A program made the translations under genes and the position numbers. A stretch of 12,537 nt of DNA from Planctomycetaceae bacterium (GTDB taxonomy: Bacteria > Planctomycetota > Planctomycetia > Pirellulales > Thermoguttaceae), in NCBI GenBank assembly GCA_031261125.1, contig JAISJZ010000018.1, forward strand, positions 1 to 12,537. Direction: 5' to 3'. Numbering within the stretch: position 1 is the stretch's first letter; every line of letters begins with the position of its first letter. Positions 6,536 to 12,537 of this stretch are shown here, piece by piece. Under the pieces are notes generated by a model. It saw only the letters and a program-made list of their open reading frames with translations. It did not search any database and was not told where the DNA came from.

Positions 6536-7354
6536 CTAATGTTCTTTTGCCGGTGTCTCCGTTGCAGCACCGTTCGCCGACGGCTTCGCTTCGGCTTTGA
6601 ATTCGTCCGGCAAATAAAACTGCGGTTCGCCGTCCAACGCCCAGCCGGCGGAACGCACATCGCCGCTGGGAAACGCCCGCCGACCGGTCATCTTTACGAA
6701 AAACGTTTCCGTTTTGCCCTCCTTGTTCGGATATGAAACTGCATAAACGTTCGCAACAATATCTTTCTCGTCCGTTGTTGTTACAGAAAGCGTTTTGTAA
6801 TACGAAACTTCCGCCTTTTCTCCCAGTGCGGCAATAATCCGCACCAGTTTATTGTCGGTGTAAGTGTGAATCGACTTGTGCGCAAACTTGTTTTCGTATT
6901 GGTCTTTCCACCATTTTTCGGGGTCTTGCGTTGCGGGGCGTTCCCAGTACATTGAGGTCAATCCTTTCGCCAGCGGCAGATTATCTTTGCCGAGTTCTTC
7001 AAACCAAATACGGAAGAACCAGTCTGCCTCCCGCTGAACGCCGTACTGATAAACGGGCCACAGCACCGCAACGCCGAACAGGGAAATGAGTGAAGCGCAA
7101 AGTCCGAATTGGGCGGTGCGGATGCCAGTCAAGGTACCGTCGGAGCGGACGATAGCAAACACGGCACCGAATGACAAAAGGACACCGGTAACACCGAGGA
7201 AAAAGAACCACGGTGTCATAAAAACGAGGAACGAAGCAACACCGGACAGGGCGGCTAACAGTGCCAAAATACTGAACCGGGTATAGGACGCATCGGATTC
7301 CGATGCGTCGTTCCAAGTTGCCGAAAACAATGAAGTTGTTTCTGTGTTGCTCAT
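6536..7354 (-). CDS. Three-TM membrane protein with soluble C-terminal domain, unknown function
   Basis: 272 residues beginning MSNTETTSLF. Three hydrophobic segments are visible at about 27-47, 49-69 and 82-103, the second and third joined by a short loop with a charged DGT turn. A soluble domain of about 165 residues follows, rich in Trp, Tyr and Lys, with several predicted beta strands (SYYKTLSVTTTD, IVANVYAVSYP, TETFFVKMTG), and the tail is Ala/Glu/Lys-rich and disordered. I do not recognise the family; the layout of a compact N-terminal membrane unit resembling small DUF4190-type proteins plus an extracytoplasmic or cytoplasmic sheet domain is common in planctomycete genomes. The frame stays open upstream to 7435, but that extension would overlap the preceding corrinoid gene and adds an unlikely leader, so the ATG at 7354 is preferred. 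It sits 49 nt after the corrinoid gene and 18 nt before aroDE, suggesting cotranscription. Confidence 0.75.
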   Translation of the reverse strand: MSNTETTSLFSATWNDASESDASYTRFSILALLAALSGVASFLVFMTPWFFFLGVTGVLLSFGAVFAIVRSDGTLTGIRTAQFGLCASLISLFGVAVLWPVYQYGVQREADWFFRIWFEELGKDNLPLAKGLTSMYWERPATQDPEKWWKDQYENKFAHKSIHTYTDNKLVRIIAALGEKAEVSYYKTLSVTTTDEKDIVANVYAVSYPNKEGKTETFFVKMTGRRAFPSGDVRSAGWALDGEPQFYLPDEFKAEAKPSANGAATETPAKEH

Positions 7355-7403
7355 CGAGCGATGAGGTGAGAGGTGAAAAACGAAAAGGAATGAAGTTCCA
7401 ACA

Positions 7404-8033
7404 TTACAACGACTTTGCCAGTGCAACAGCAGCACTGGCGTTATCGCTGTATCCGTCCGCCCCGATTTGCTTGGCGAACTCGGCTGTCACCGGCGCACCG
7501 CCGACCAGTACCTTTGTTTTGCTGCGCAGTCCCTGCGTGGTCAATGCTTCAACCACTTTCTTCATCTGCGGCATCGTCGTTGTCAACAATGCGGAAAGAC
7601 AAAGAATCGTTCCGTCCTGTTTCTTAACTTCCTCGACAAACGTATCCGGCGAAACGTTCACGCCGCGGTCAACCACCTCGAATCCGCCGCCTTCGAGCAT
7701 CGACGCAACAAGGTTTTTTCCGATGTCGTGAAAATCGCCTTCAACGGTGCCGATGACAACACGTCCGATTTTCTGTACCCCGGAACTTTTCAGCAGCGGG
7801 TCGAGAACTTTCATCGCTTCCTGCATTGCGCGGGCGGCAATCATCAATTCCGGCACAAAAAATTCCTGTTCCTCGAACCGCTTACCGACTTCTTCCATTG
7901 CCGGTATCAGGTATCTGTCCATTACGTCCTGCGGTTTCGTTCCGCCGTCAAGAACCTTCTGTAATTCGTCCAAGACGGTACTGACATCACCGTCAATAAT
8001 ACCTTGTGAAAGCGGAGAAAATGTGTCTGCCAT
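7404..8033 (-). CDS. Corrinoid (B12)-binding methyl-carrier protein, MtbC/MttC/MtaC-like
   Basis: 209 residues with the two domains of methyltransferase corrinoid proteins. Residues about 5-85 form the helical cap domain (ending PELMIAARAMQEAMKVLDPLL). Residues about 90-209 form the Rossmann-like B12 domain with the base-off ligand motif D100-F-H102-D-I-G105, then LSALLTTTM (146-154) and VGGAPVT (177-183), which line the nucleotide tail pocket. His102 is the expected lower axial ligand of cobalt. Such proteins carry a methyl group from a substrate-specific methyltransferase (methylamine, methanol, glycine betaine or methoxy-aromatic type) to tetrahydrofolate or coenzyme M. No methyltransferase or corrinoid-reductive activase lies in the window, so substrate is unknown and the partner must be encoded elsewhere. 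The ATG at 8033 is 18 nt after the mntA stop; no Shine-Dalgarno. Confidence 0.92.
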   Translation of the reverse strand: MADTFSPLSQGIIDGDVSTVLDELQKVLDGGTKPQDVMDRYLIPAMEEVGKRFEEQEFFVPELMIAARAMQEAMKVLDPLLKSSGVQKIGRVVIGTVEGDFHDIGKNLVASMLEGGGFEVVDRGVNVSPDTFVEEVKKQDGTILCLSALLTTTMPQMKKVVEALTTQGLRSKTKVLVGGAPVTAEFAKQIGADGYSDNASAAVALAKSL

Positions 8034-8051
8034 CGGATTGTGAGATAAAAA

Positions 8052-8351
8052 TTACGGATATAAAACTTCGTACTGTTTTTTGATATTGCGGTGAAACGTT
8101 TCCGGCAATCTTGCCCAATCAAAAAAATCTACCATAAACGGGATACGGCTTTCCTCGATTTTGTCAAGGATTGCCGAAAAGTCCTTCACAGGAATCTTCT
8201 GCCCGTCTTTTGTTTTGCCTACCAAATCGAGGTCGCTGCCTTCGATTGCCTTTCCGTTCACCCGGCTGCCGAATGCCCAAACCTCAATCGGCGTACCGAC
8301 GGACGAAAAAATATCAATCAGTATTTGCCGGTGTCTCTCTTTCAATATCAT
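8052..8351 (-). CDS. mntA: MntA-like minimal nucleotidyltransferase antitoxin
   Basis: 99 residues of the minimal nucleotidyltransferase (MNT) fold. The signature GSx10DxD is exact: G28-S29, ten residues, then D40-L-D42, with a third carboxylate at D75 (MVDFFDW) for metal binding. In the studied type VII systems MntA transfers AMP groups from ATP to a tyrosine of its HEPN partner and so neutralises it. The start is the ATG at 8351, inside the 3' end of the HEPN gene (38-nt overlap), which implies translational coupling. A longer reading of the frame, from 8486, is only the shadow of that gene. It belongs to the HI0073-type group paired with HI0074-type HEPN proteins. High confidence in fold and pairing; activity inferred. 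Confidence 0.9.
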   Translation of the reverse strand: MILKERHRQILIDIFSSVGTPIEVWAFGSRVNGKAIEGSDLDLVGKTKDGQKIPVKDFSAILDKIEESRIPFMVDFFDWARLPETFHRNIKKQYEVLYP

Positions 8352-8754
8352 CGTTAAAAACCCCGCCCAATCGTTTTGCGTCAGCGATAAATTCCGGCAA
8401 TAGTTTGATGATTTGTTCGGCAAGGTCGAAACCGTAATCGTGTGCCGTTGAGTTACGGTTATCCCGGTACTCCATCCAGCGTTCACATTCTTCTTCGGTG
8501 ATAAGTCCCCGTTGAGATGCTTGCCGAAAAACGCTTCGGAACGTCAACCGGTTCGCCGCAGCACCGCCCGCCAAAAACGGTTCAATCGTTTTTCGCAGCA
8601 GCCTTCCGCTTTGTTCCATTATTAACTCGAATTCCTTAACACACGCCGAACGATAAACATCATACTCTATATCCGGTTCCTTTTTCGTTTGAAAACGGGA
8701 AAATGCTGTTTCCAGTATTTCGATACACCTATTGTAAAACGAAATGTCGGGCAA
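8314..8754 (-). CDS. hepT: HepT-like HEPN toxin, HI0074 family
   Basis: 146 residues, all-helical, with the pattern of the HI0074 'nucleotidyltransferase substrate-binding' family: FRSVFRQASQRGLI (72-85), then W-x-E-Y-R-D-N-R-N-S-T-A-H-D-Y. The RNase motif Rx4HxY is intact: R100, H105 and Y107. In HepT/MntA systems Arg and His cut RNA, and the Tyr is the residue AMPylated by MntA. This protein should therefore be an active, controllable RNase, probably acting on tRNA or mRNA in the cytoplasm. The start is a TTG at 8754, chosen because an AAGGAG box stands seven bases upstream (8762-8767); the nearby ATG is out of frame. The gene begins 18 nt after the prc stop and has no visible promoter of its own. 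It runs 38 nt into mntA. The rare TTG start may keep expression low. Confidence 0.88.
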   Translation of the reverse strand: MPDISFYNRCIEILETAFSRFQTKKEPDIEYDVYRSACVKEFELIMEQSGRLLRKTIEPFLAGGAAANRLTFRSVFRQASQRGLITEEECERWMEYRDNRNSTAHDYGFDLAEQIIKLLPEFIADAKRLGGVFNDDIERETPANTD

Positions 8755-8761
8755 AACAATT

Positions 8762-8767
8762 CTCCTT
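8762..8767 (-). promoter_or_regulatory. Shine-Dalgarno that selects the TTG start of hepT
   Basis: AAGGAG on the minus strand, seven bases before the TTG at 8754. An ATG overlapping this box is in another frame, so the box decides the non-ATG start. Confidence 0.7.
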
Positions 8768-8772
8768 ATCCA

Positions 8773-11097
8773 TTACCGACCGAACAGCGAATTGAACATC
8801 GACGGTTTCGCAACCACCGTCCGGTCTTTCGGAAACGTAATCCCGGACTGTTGAAGAAGTTGCAGATAATCGACCGATGCCGCCATCACTTCGTCCAAGT
8901 AAAAGTCCCTTCTGATTTTACCTTCGTCCATCATTTTTTCATAGTGGTCCTTTTCCGTTTTGTCGGCATCGAGTTTGTCCAATTCCTCAAAATACTTCTT
9001 TTCGTTCAGCGTTGTTGAACGTTTCGCCCGAATCTCTTTGTAATTCTCAATCCGTTTGATTTCTTTGACGAAATCCTCCACACCTCTAATCCGTTCCACA
9101 GAACGTTTCTGTAAATCCGCGGCGATTTGCGGCGTAATATAATCCGTTTTTACGGTGAAATTCTTAGCCGGCGGCACTTTATTTAACGTCAAAGCATTAT
9201 CCAAATCGGCTTCGCAAATATCTTCCATCACGTCGCTGAACGACGGTAAAATCACGTCCGCAAGAACGCCTTCCCGCTGGGGCGAAACACCGCTCGGACG
9301 GTAAAACCCCCGTATCGTGATTTTAATCGCGCCCAATGCCGAATCGCTCCGGTTAAACAACAGTTCGCTCAAATCCTGCATCTGTTGAACCGTTCCTTTA
9401 CCGTGTGTCCGGGAATCACCGATGATGAGACCGCGTTTGTAATCTTTAATTGCACCGGCAAAAATTTCACTGGCACTGGCACTGAATTTACTTGTTACGA
9501 CAACAAGCGGTCCCGTCCAATCGCATCCGGGGTCAAAATCGTCCCGCTGCTGCGGACGGATACTCGTTTCGTCCTTCGTTTGAACCACGTTGCCGGATTC
9601 AAGAAACAGACCGGTCAACGCAATCGCTTCTTGCAGCGAACCGCCGCCGTTCATCCGCAAGTCAAGAACGACAACGTCAACATTGTTCTCCGTGAAGGTT
9701 TTGAGGCATTTCTTCACGTCCGTTGTCGTACTTCGGGCATTGGGGTCGCCGCGGCGGTACGCTTCCATATCCAGATAAAAATCGGGAAGTTCAATCACGC
9801 CGATTTTATACGGTTTGCCGTCCGGTTTTTTGCCGCTGTCGAATATCTCCTGCTTGGCGGCTTGGTCTTCCAGTGTTATCTTATCCCGGACAATTTCTAC
9901 CGTCTTTGCGGCAGTTCCGTCATCGGGCAGAACTTCCAACTTGACAACCGTATCTTTCGGACCGCGGATTAACTTGACGACATCGGACAGTTTCATATCG
10001 ACAACATCTTCGATTTTGCCGTCTTTGCCCTGACCGACTCCGGCGATTTTATCGTTTTCTTTCAGTTCCTTTGACTTATCGGCAGGACCGCCTTTGACAA
10101 GTTTTTTTATCACGGTGTATCCGTCTTCGGAAGTGAGCGTTGCCCCGATTCCTTCAAGGGACTTGCGCATCATATTCTCGAAATTCTCCAAAGACGAGGC
10201 GGACATATAATCCGTATGCGGGTCAAGCGCACCGGAAATCGCCGACAGATACGATTCCATTACGTCATCGTTTGCCGCCCGTTTGATGTTGTCGAGAATT
10301 TTGCCGTCTTCGATATGACTTTCCAGCAGTATCCGTTTGCGGAAACTGATGTACCGTTTTTTCAGCCGTTCCACGGGGTCCCGCAATTCCTCTTTTGCGG
10401 GTTCTTTTCCCTCTTTAATTGCTTTTTGCCGGTCTTTTTCTTTGTCTTTTGCTTCGGCTTTCAACGCCAGCAGGTCGCTTTTAATCCGTTTCCGCCACCG
10501 GTCGAAAGATTCTTCCGGCGTTTTGGCAAATCCGCGCAAATGATTTTGGGCAACAACAGCATCGTCCAGTGTGTAATCCTTCGACTTGTCCCGAACGATT
10601 TCTTCGTCCAGCGTAAAATCCTGCGGCGTATCAAGGATTTTCAGAATCATATCCACCCGCTCGTTCACCCTGTCGAGGAACCGGTTGTAAATATCAAACG
10701 CCGGCGTAACGTTCCGCTGTTTCGCCAATTCACAAATTTTGGTTTCGTACTTCGTTTTGAATTCATTGATGTCCGCTTGATAGAAGTACATTTTCAGCGG
10801 GTCAAGTGATTTGATGTACAGCCGCAGTGCCTCTTTGGAAATGTTCTCGTCCAGTTTCCGCTGTGAAATATGCTGCTCTTCCAGCAGTTTAACGTAGAGA
10901 CCGGCGACGGTACGTTCTGTGATTCCCGGCACGAGCGGCAACGGACTTCCGGTACTTTGAGTGCCGGCAACTGCACCGGCAGTGCCGTTTGTGTTCGGCG
11001 GAGTGAGCGGCTGCTGCGAAATACCGGTTCGGCAAACCGCAATGAGAATAACAAGAAAAAGGAGGGAACAAACGGAAAAACGGAGGCGTGAAAACAT
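8773..11097 (-). CDS. prc: Prc-type carboxy-terminal (tail-specific) protease
   Basis: 774 residues counted from the ATG at 11097. An N-terminal signal peptide or anchor (about 5-26) leads into the periplasm. Then come the helical TSP N-terminal domain (about 60-300, ending in SGALDPHTDYMS, 289-300, a Prc hallmark), a PDZ domain (about 310-405) and the S41 core with LDLRMNGGGS (478-487). The catalytic Ser is within FSASASE (Ser541) and the general-base Lys in THGKGTVQ (Lys567), 26 residues apart versus 25 in E. coli Prc. A helical C-terminal domain of the DUF3340 type finishes at about 760. Prc trims or degrades periplasmic proteins and controls peptidoglycan hydrolases. A lysine-rich linker (213-235) precedes the LDPHT part. 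An upstream in-frame ATG at 11178 is rejected because the promoter overlaps it. No Shine-Dalgarno. It is the first gene of the six-gene minus-strand string. Confidence 0.94.
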   Translation of the reverse strand: MFSRLRFSVCSLLFLVILIAVCRTGISQQPLTPPNTNGTAGAVAGTQSTGSPLPLVPGITERTVAGLYVKLLEEQHISQRKLDENISKEALRLYIKSLDPLKMYFYQADINEFKTKYETKICELAKQRNVTPAFDIYNRFLDRVNERVDMILKILDTPQDFTLDEEIVRDKSKDYTLDDAVVAQNHLRGFAKTPEESFDRWRKRIKSDLLALKAEAKDKEKDRQKAIKEGKEPAKEELRDPVERLKKRYISFRKRILLESHIEDGKILDNIKRAANDDVMESYLSAISGALDPHTDYMSASSLENFENMMRKSLEGIGATLTSEDGYTVIKKLVKGGPADKSKELKENDKIAGVGQGKDGKIEDVVDMKLSDVVKLIRGPKDTVVKLEVLPDDGTAAKTVEIVRDKITLEDQAAKQEIFDSGKKPDGKPYKIGVIELPDFYLDMEAYRRGDPNARSTTTDVKKCLKTFTENNVDVVVLDLRMNGGGSLQEAIALTGLFLESGNVVQTKDETSIRPQQRDDFDPGCDWTGPLVVVTSKFSASASEIFAGAIKDYKRGLIIGDSRTHGKGTVQQMQDLSELLFNRSDSALGAIKITIRGFYRPSGVSPQREGVLADVILPSFSDVMEDICEADLDNALTLNKVPPAKNFTVKTDYITPQIAADLQKRSVERIRGVEDFVKEIKRIENYKEIRAKRSTTLNEKKYFEELDKLDADKTEKDHYEKMMDEGKIRRDFYLDEVMAASVDYLQLLQQSGITFPKDRTVVAKPSMFNSLFGR

Positions 11098-11153
11098 CGG
11101 TAAAGTGCGTTGAACCGCAAGGAAAAACGGAACAGAAAACAGTGTATTTCGCC

Positions 11154-11182
11154 AGTATAACACATTTGCGTTTTTCAAGCAA
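11154..11182 (-). promoter_or_regulatory. Promoter of prc and probably the whole minus-strand gene string
   Basis: Minus-strand TTGCTT -35 (11177-11182) and TATACT -10 (11154-11159) spaced by 17 nt, with TGT just before the -10. The transcript would start near 11147, about 50 nt before the ATG at 11097, which excludes the in-frame ATG at 11178 as start. Confidence 0.55.
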
Positions 11183-11212
11183 CAAGGGAACAGCCGAAAA
11201 TAAAAGAAAATA

Positions 11213-11241
11213 TTGACAAATCTACCGCTTGTGTGTACAGT
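11213..11241 (+). promoter_or_regulatory. Promoter of the secreted glycoside-hydrolase-like gene
   Basis: A perfect TTGACA -35 (11213-11218) and a TACAGT -10 (11236-11241), 17 nt apart, on the plus strand. The transcript would begin near 11248, leaving a leader of about 60 nt. It stands back to back with the prc promoter, about 30 nt apart. Confidence 0.55.
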
Positions 11242-11308
11242 GGAGTGAAAACAGGAAGCACAGTTTCCCGCTCGTTAAACGATATTAAAGATGATAGCGC
11301 AAACAGCA

Positions 11309-12537
11309 ATGAAACACATCTTTTTTTTCTTCTTTCTTTGTTCCTCCGTTCTAACGGTCTGTGCCGAGGATTGGACGTTAACCAGCGGCAACATTTGGGC
11401 GAGACAAAACGGTGCCGCCAAGATGACCTCTGAAAAACAGAACGGCGCAGACGTTATCCGCCTCGTTCATACCGGCAAAGACGATTGGGCGTTGAGCGAA
11501 GGCAAACGCTTTGCCGTTGTTCCGGGCGATGTCTATGAATTGCAGGCGAAAATGCGGTTCGACGGCAAAAATCACGCCGGCATCTCCGTTGTCAGCCGCG
11601 ATGCCCAAGGCGAAACAATCGAATGGATTTACGCCTCAAAAGAATTAACCGGTAAAACGGAATGGACAACGTTAATTTCCCGGTTTATTGTGCCGCCGGG
11701 CGTTGCAACGATTGAACCGCGGATTACCGGCTATGCTCCGGCAACGGTCGAAATCGACGGTTTTTCAATGAAGAAAACCGAAACCTATCCGTTGCTCCCG
11801 CCGGATACGAAACCGCTGATGCTCGAAAACCATTTTTTGAAAGTCGAAACGAATCCGGCAGGAACGTTTTCGATAACCGATAAACGTACCAAACGGACGT
11901 GGAAACCGGCGGAAAGAATGAAAAATTTCATTGTAATTAACGAAATAGCGGGAAGTTCCGCTTCGCTGCACTTCCCGCTCGTAAATTGTGAAAATATGCA
12001 GAAGTTCAACGTTCACTTGACGCTGGAAAAAGAAGCACCGGAGTTGACAGTTCATATCAGCGGCAGCGGAACAATGTCCGGCGGCACGGCCTACCCGCCG
12101 CCGTTTGAATCGGAAAACGGCGACCGGTTGATAATTCCGATGAACGAAGGAATCAGTTATCCCGTCGAAAAAAAAGACATCCGCGTCGGTCGGTTAATTG
12201 CCTACGGCGGTCACGGAATCTGTATGGCGTTCTGGGGACAAACAAAGGATGCCGATGGTACCGGAATGGCAGCGATTATCGAAACGGCGGACGATGCGTC
12301 GATTGACATCCGCAGCGGGAAAAACGGTTTGCTGCAAGTGAACGCCGTTTGGGAACCGTCATTCAAGGAATTCCGATATGAGCGCAAACTCCGGTTCGTG
12401 TTCTTCGACAACGGCGGATACGTTGCCGTTGCCAAGCGGTACCGGCAGTATGCGAAAAGTATCGGGCTTCTCGTGCCGTTCACCGAAAAGGTTAAAAAAA
12501 ATCCGAACATCGATATGCTGCTCGGAGCCGCTAATAT
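11309..12537 (+). CDS. Secreted glycoside-hydrolase-like protein, N-terminal part (runs off right edge)
   Basis: At least 409 codons, open to the end of the window. The ATG at 11309 gives a standard Sec signal peptide, MKHIFFFFFLCSSVLTVCA, with cleavage likely before EDW; an ATG 18 nt upstream (11291) would add six residues and cannot be excluded. No Shine-Dalgarno. Residues about 20-155 look like a jelly-roll carbohydrate-binding module of the CBM4/9 kind (DDWALSEGKRFAVVPGDVYELQAKMRF, then TVEIDGFSMKK). From about 175 a beta-rich region (KPLMLENHFLKVETNPAGTFSITDKRT) is followed by GGHGICMAFWGQ and RYRQYAKSIGLLVPF...NPNIDMLLGAAN. From memory this resembles the segment leading into the barrel of GH101-like or DUF5696-type glycosidase relatives, where a long N-terminal beta domain precedes the catalytic barrel. 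The barrel itself lies beyond the window, so activity and substrate are unproven. Location is the periplasm or cell surface. Confidence 0.65.
   Translation, partial: MKHIFFFFFLCSSVLTVCAEDWTLTSGNIWARQNGAAKMTSEKQNGADVIRLVHTGKDDWALSEGKRFAVVPGDVYELQAKMRFDGKNHAGISVVSRDAQGETIEWIYASKELTGKTEWTTLISRFIVPPGVATIEPRITGYAPATVEIDGFSMKKTETYPLLPPDTKPLMLENHFLKVETNPAGTFSITDKRTKRTWKPAERMKNFIVINEIAGSSASLHFPLVNCENMQKFNVHLTLEKEAPELTVHISGSGTMSGGTAYPPPFESENGDRLIIPMNEGISYPVEKKDIRVGRLIAYGGHGICMAFWGQTKDADGTGMAAIIETADDASIDIRSGKNGLLQVNAVWEPSFKEFRYERKLRFVFFDNGGYVAVAKRYRQYAKSIGLLVPFTEKVKKNPNIDMLLGAAN

Noticed and set aside
6050..6736. Long plus-strand open frame over aroDE
   Set aside because: It is antisense to a gene with complete catalytic motifs, spans the gap to the next gene and encodes a basic, Arg/Phe-rich sequence with no recognisable domain.
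7355..7435. Extended start of the membrane protein at 7435
   Set aside because: It would run into the corrinoid gene and adds a leader unlike the rest of the protein; the ATG at 7354 is adequate.
8352..8486. N-terminal extension of the MNT antitoxin to an ATG at 8486
   Set aside because: The extra 45 residues lie over the HEPN gene, have no family similarity and the MNT fold starts normally at MILKERH from 8351.
9468..9484. Tandem repeat of a six-base unit (CACTGG)
   Set aside because: It encodes the alternating Ser-Ala active-site loop of the Prc protease (FSASASE), so protein constraint explains it.
9385..10809. Plus-strand open frames over the protease gene (9385-9972 and 10216-10809)
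   Set aside because: Antisense shadows of prc; the translations are biased in composition and have no start context.

Overview
The window looks like a chromosomal piece of a planctomycete or close relative (inferred from gene content, not from a marker gene). The pointers are a fused 3-dehydroquinate dehydratase/shikimate dehydrogenase, a one-transmembrane PknB-type kinase, a Tat-exported phosphoesterase, a transthyretin-like-fold fragment, a large secreted carbohydrate-active protein, and a general scarcity of Shine-Dalgarno sequences. I see no rRNA, tRNA, insertion sequence, phage gene or CRISPR array.

Layout. Left block (1-3349, all minus strand): a secreted protein running off the left edge with its own sigma70-like promoter; a Tat-exported metallophosphoesterase with a strong Shine-Dalgarno; a short transthyretin-fold remnant that lacks its N-terminal half; and a tandem-SIS protein resembling the glucokinase regulatory protein (GKRP), related to MurNAc-6-P etherase. 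This last gene diverges from a plus-strand Ser/Thr kinase (3444-4967). The spacer between them holds two face-to-face promoters sharing one inverted repeat.

Central block (5000-11097, all minus strand) reads as one six-gene transcription unit. In transcription order it holds a Prc-type periplasmic protease, a HEPN toxin plus MNT antitoxin pair (HepT/MntA, type VII toxin-antitoxin; genes overlap by 38 nt), a corrinoid-binding methyl-carrier protein, a three-TM membrane protein of unknown function, and the AroD-AroE fusion. Gaps are 18 to 49 nt, and the only promoter I can see is ahead of prc. The kinase and aroDE converge with about 32 nt between stop codons and no clear terminator.

Right edge: divergent from prc, with a consensus TTGACA -35, is a secreted, probably glycoside-hydrolase-like protein (from 11309) that runs off the window.

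The most notable points are the toxin-antitoxin pair embedded in a housekeeping gene string, the GKRP-like protein without an identifiable etherase catalytic Glu, the shikimate fusion whose dehydratase half lacks two substrate-binding residues, and a corrinoid protein with no methyltransferase beside it. No intergenic stretch exceeds 300 bases.
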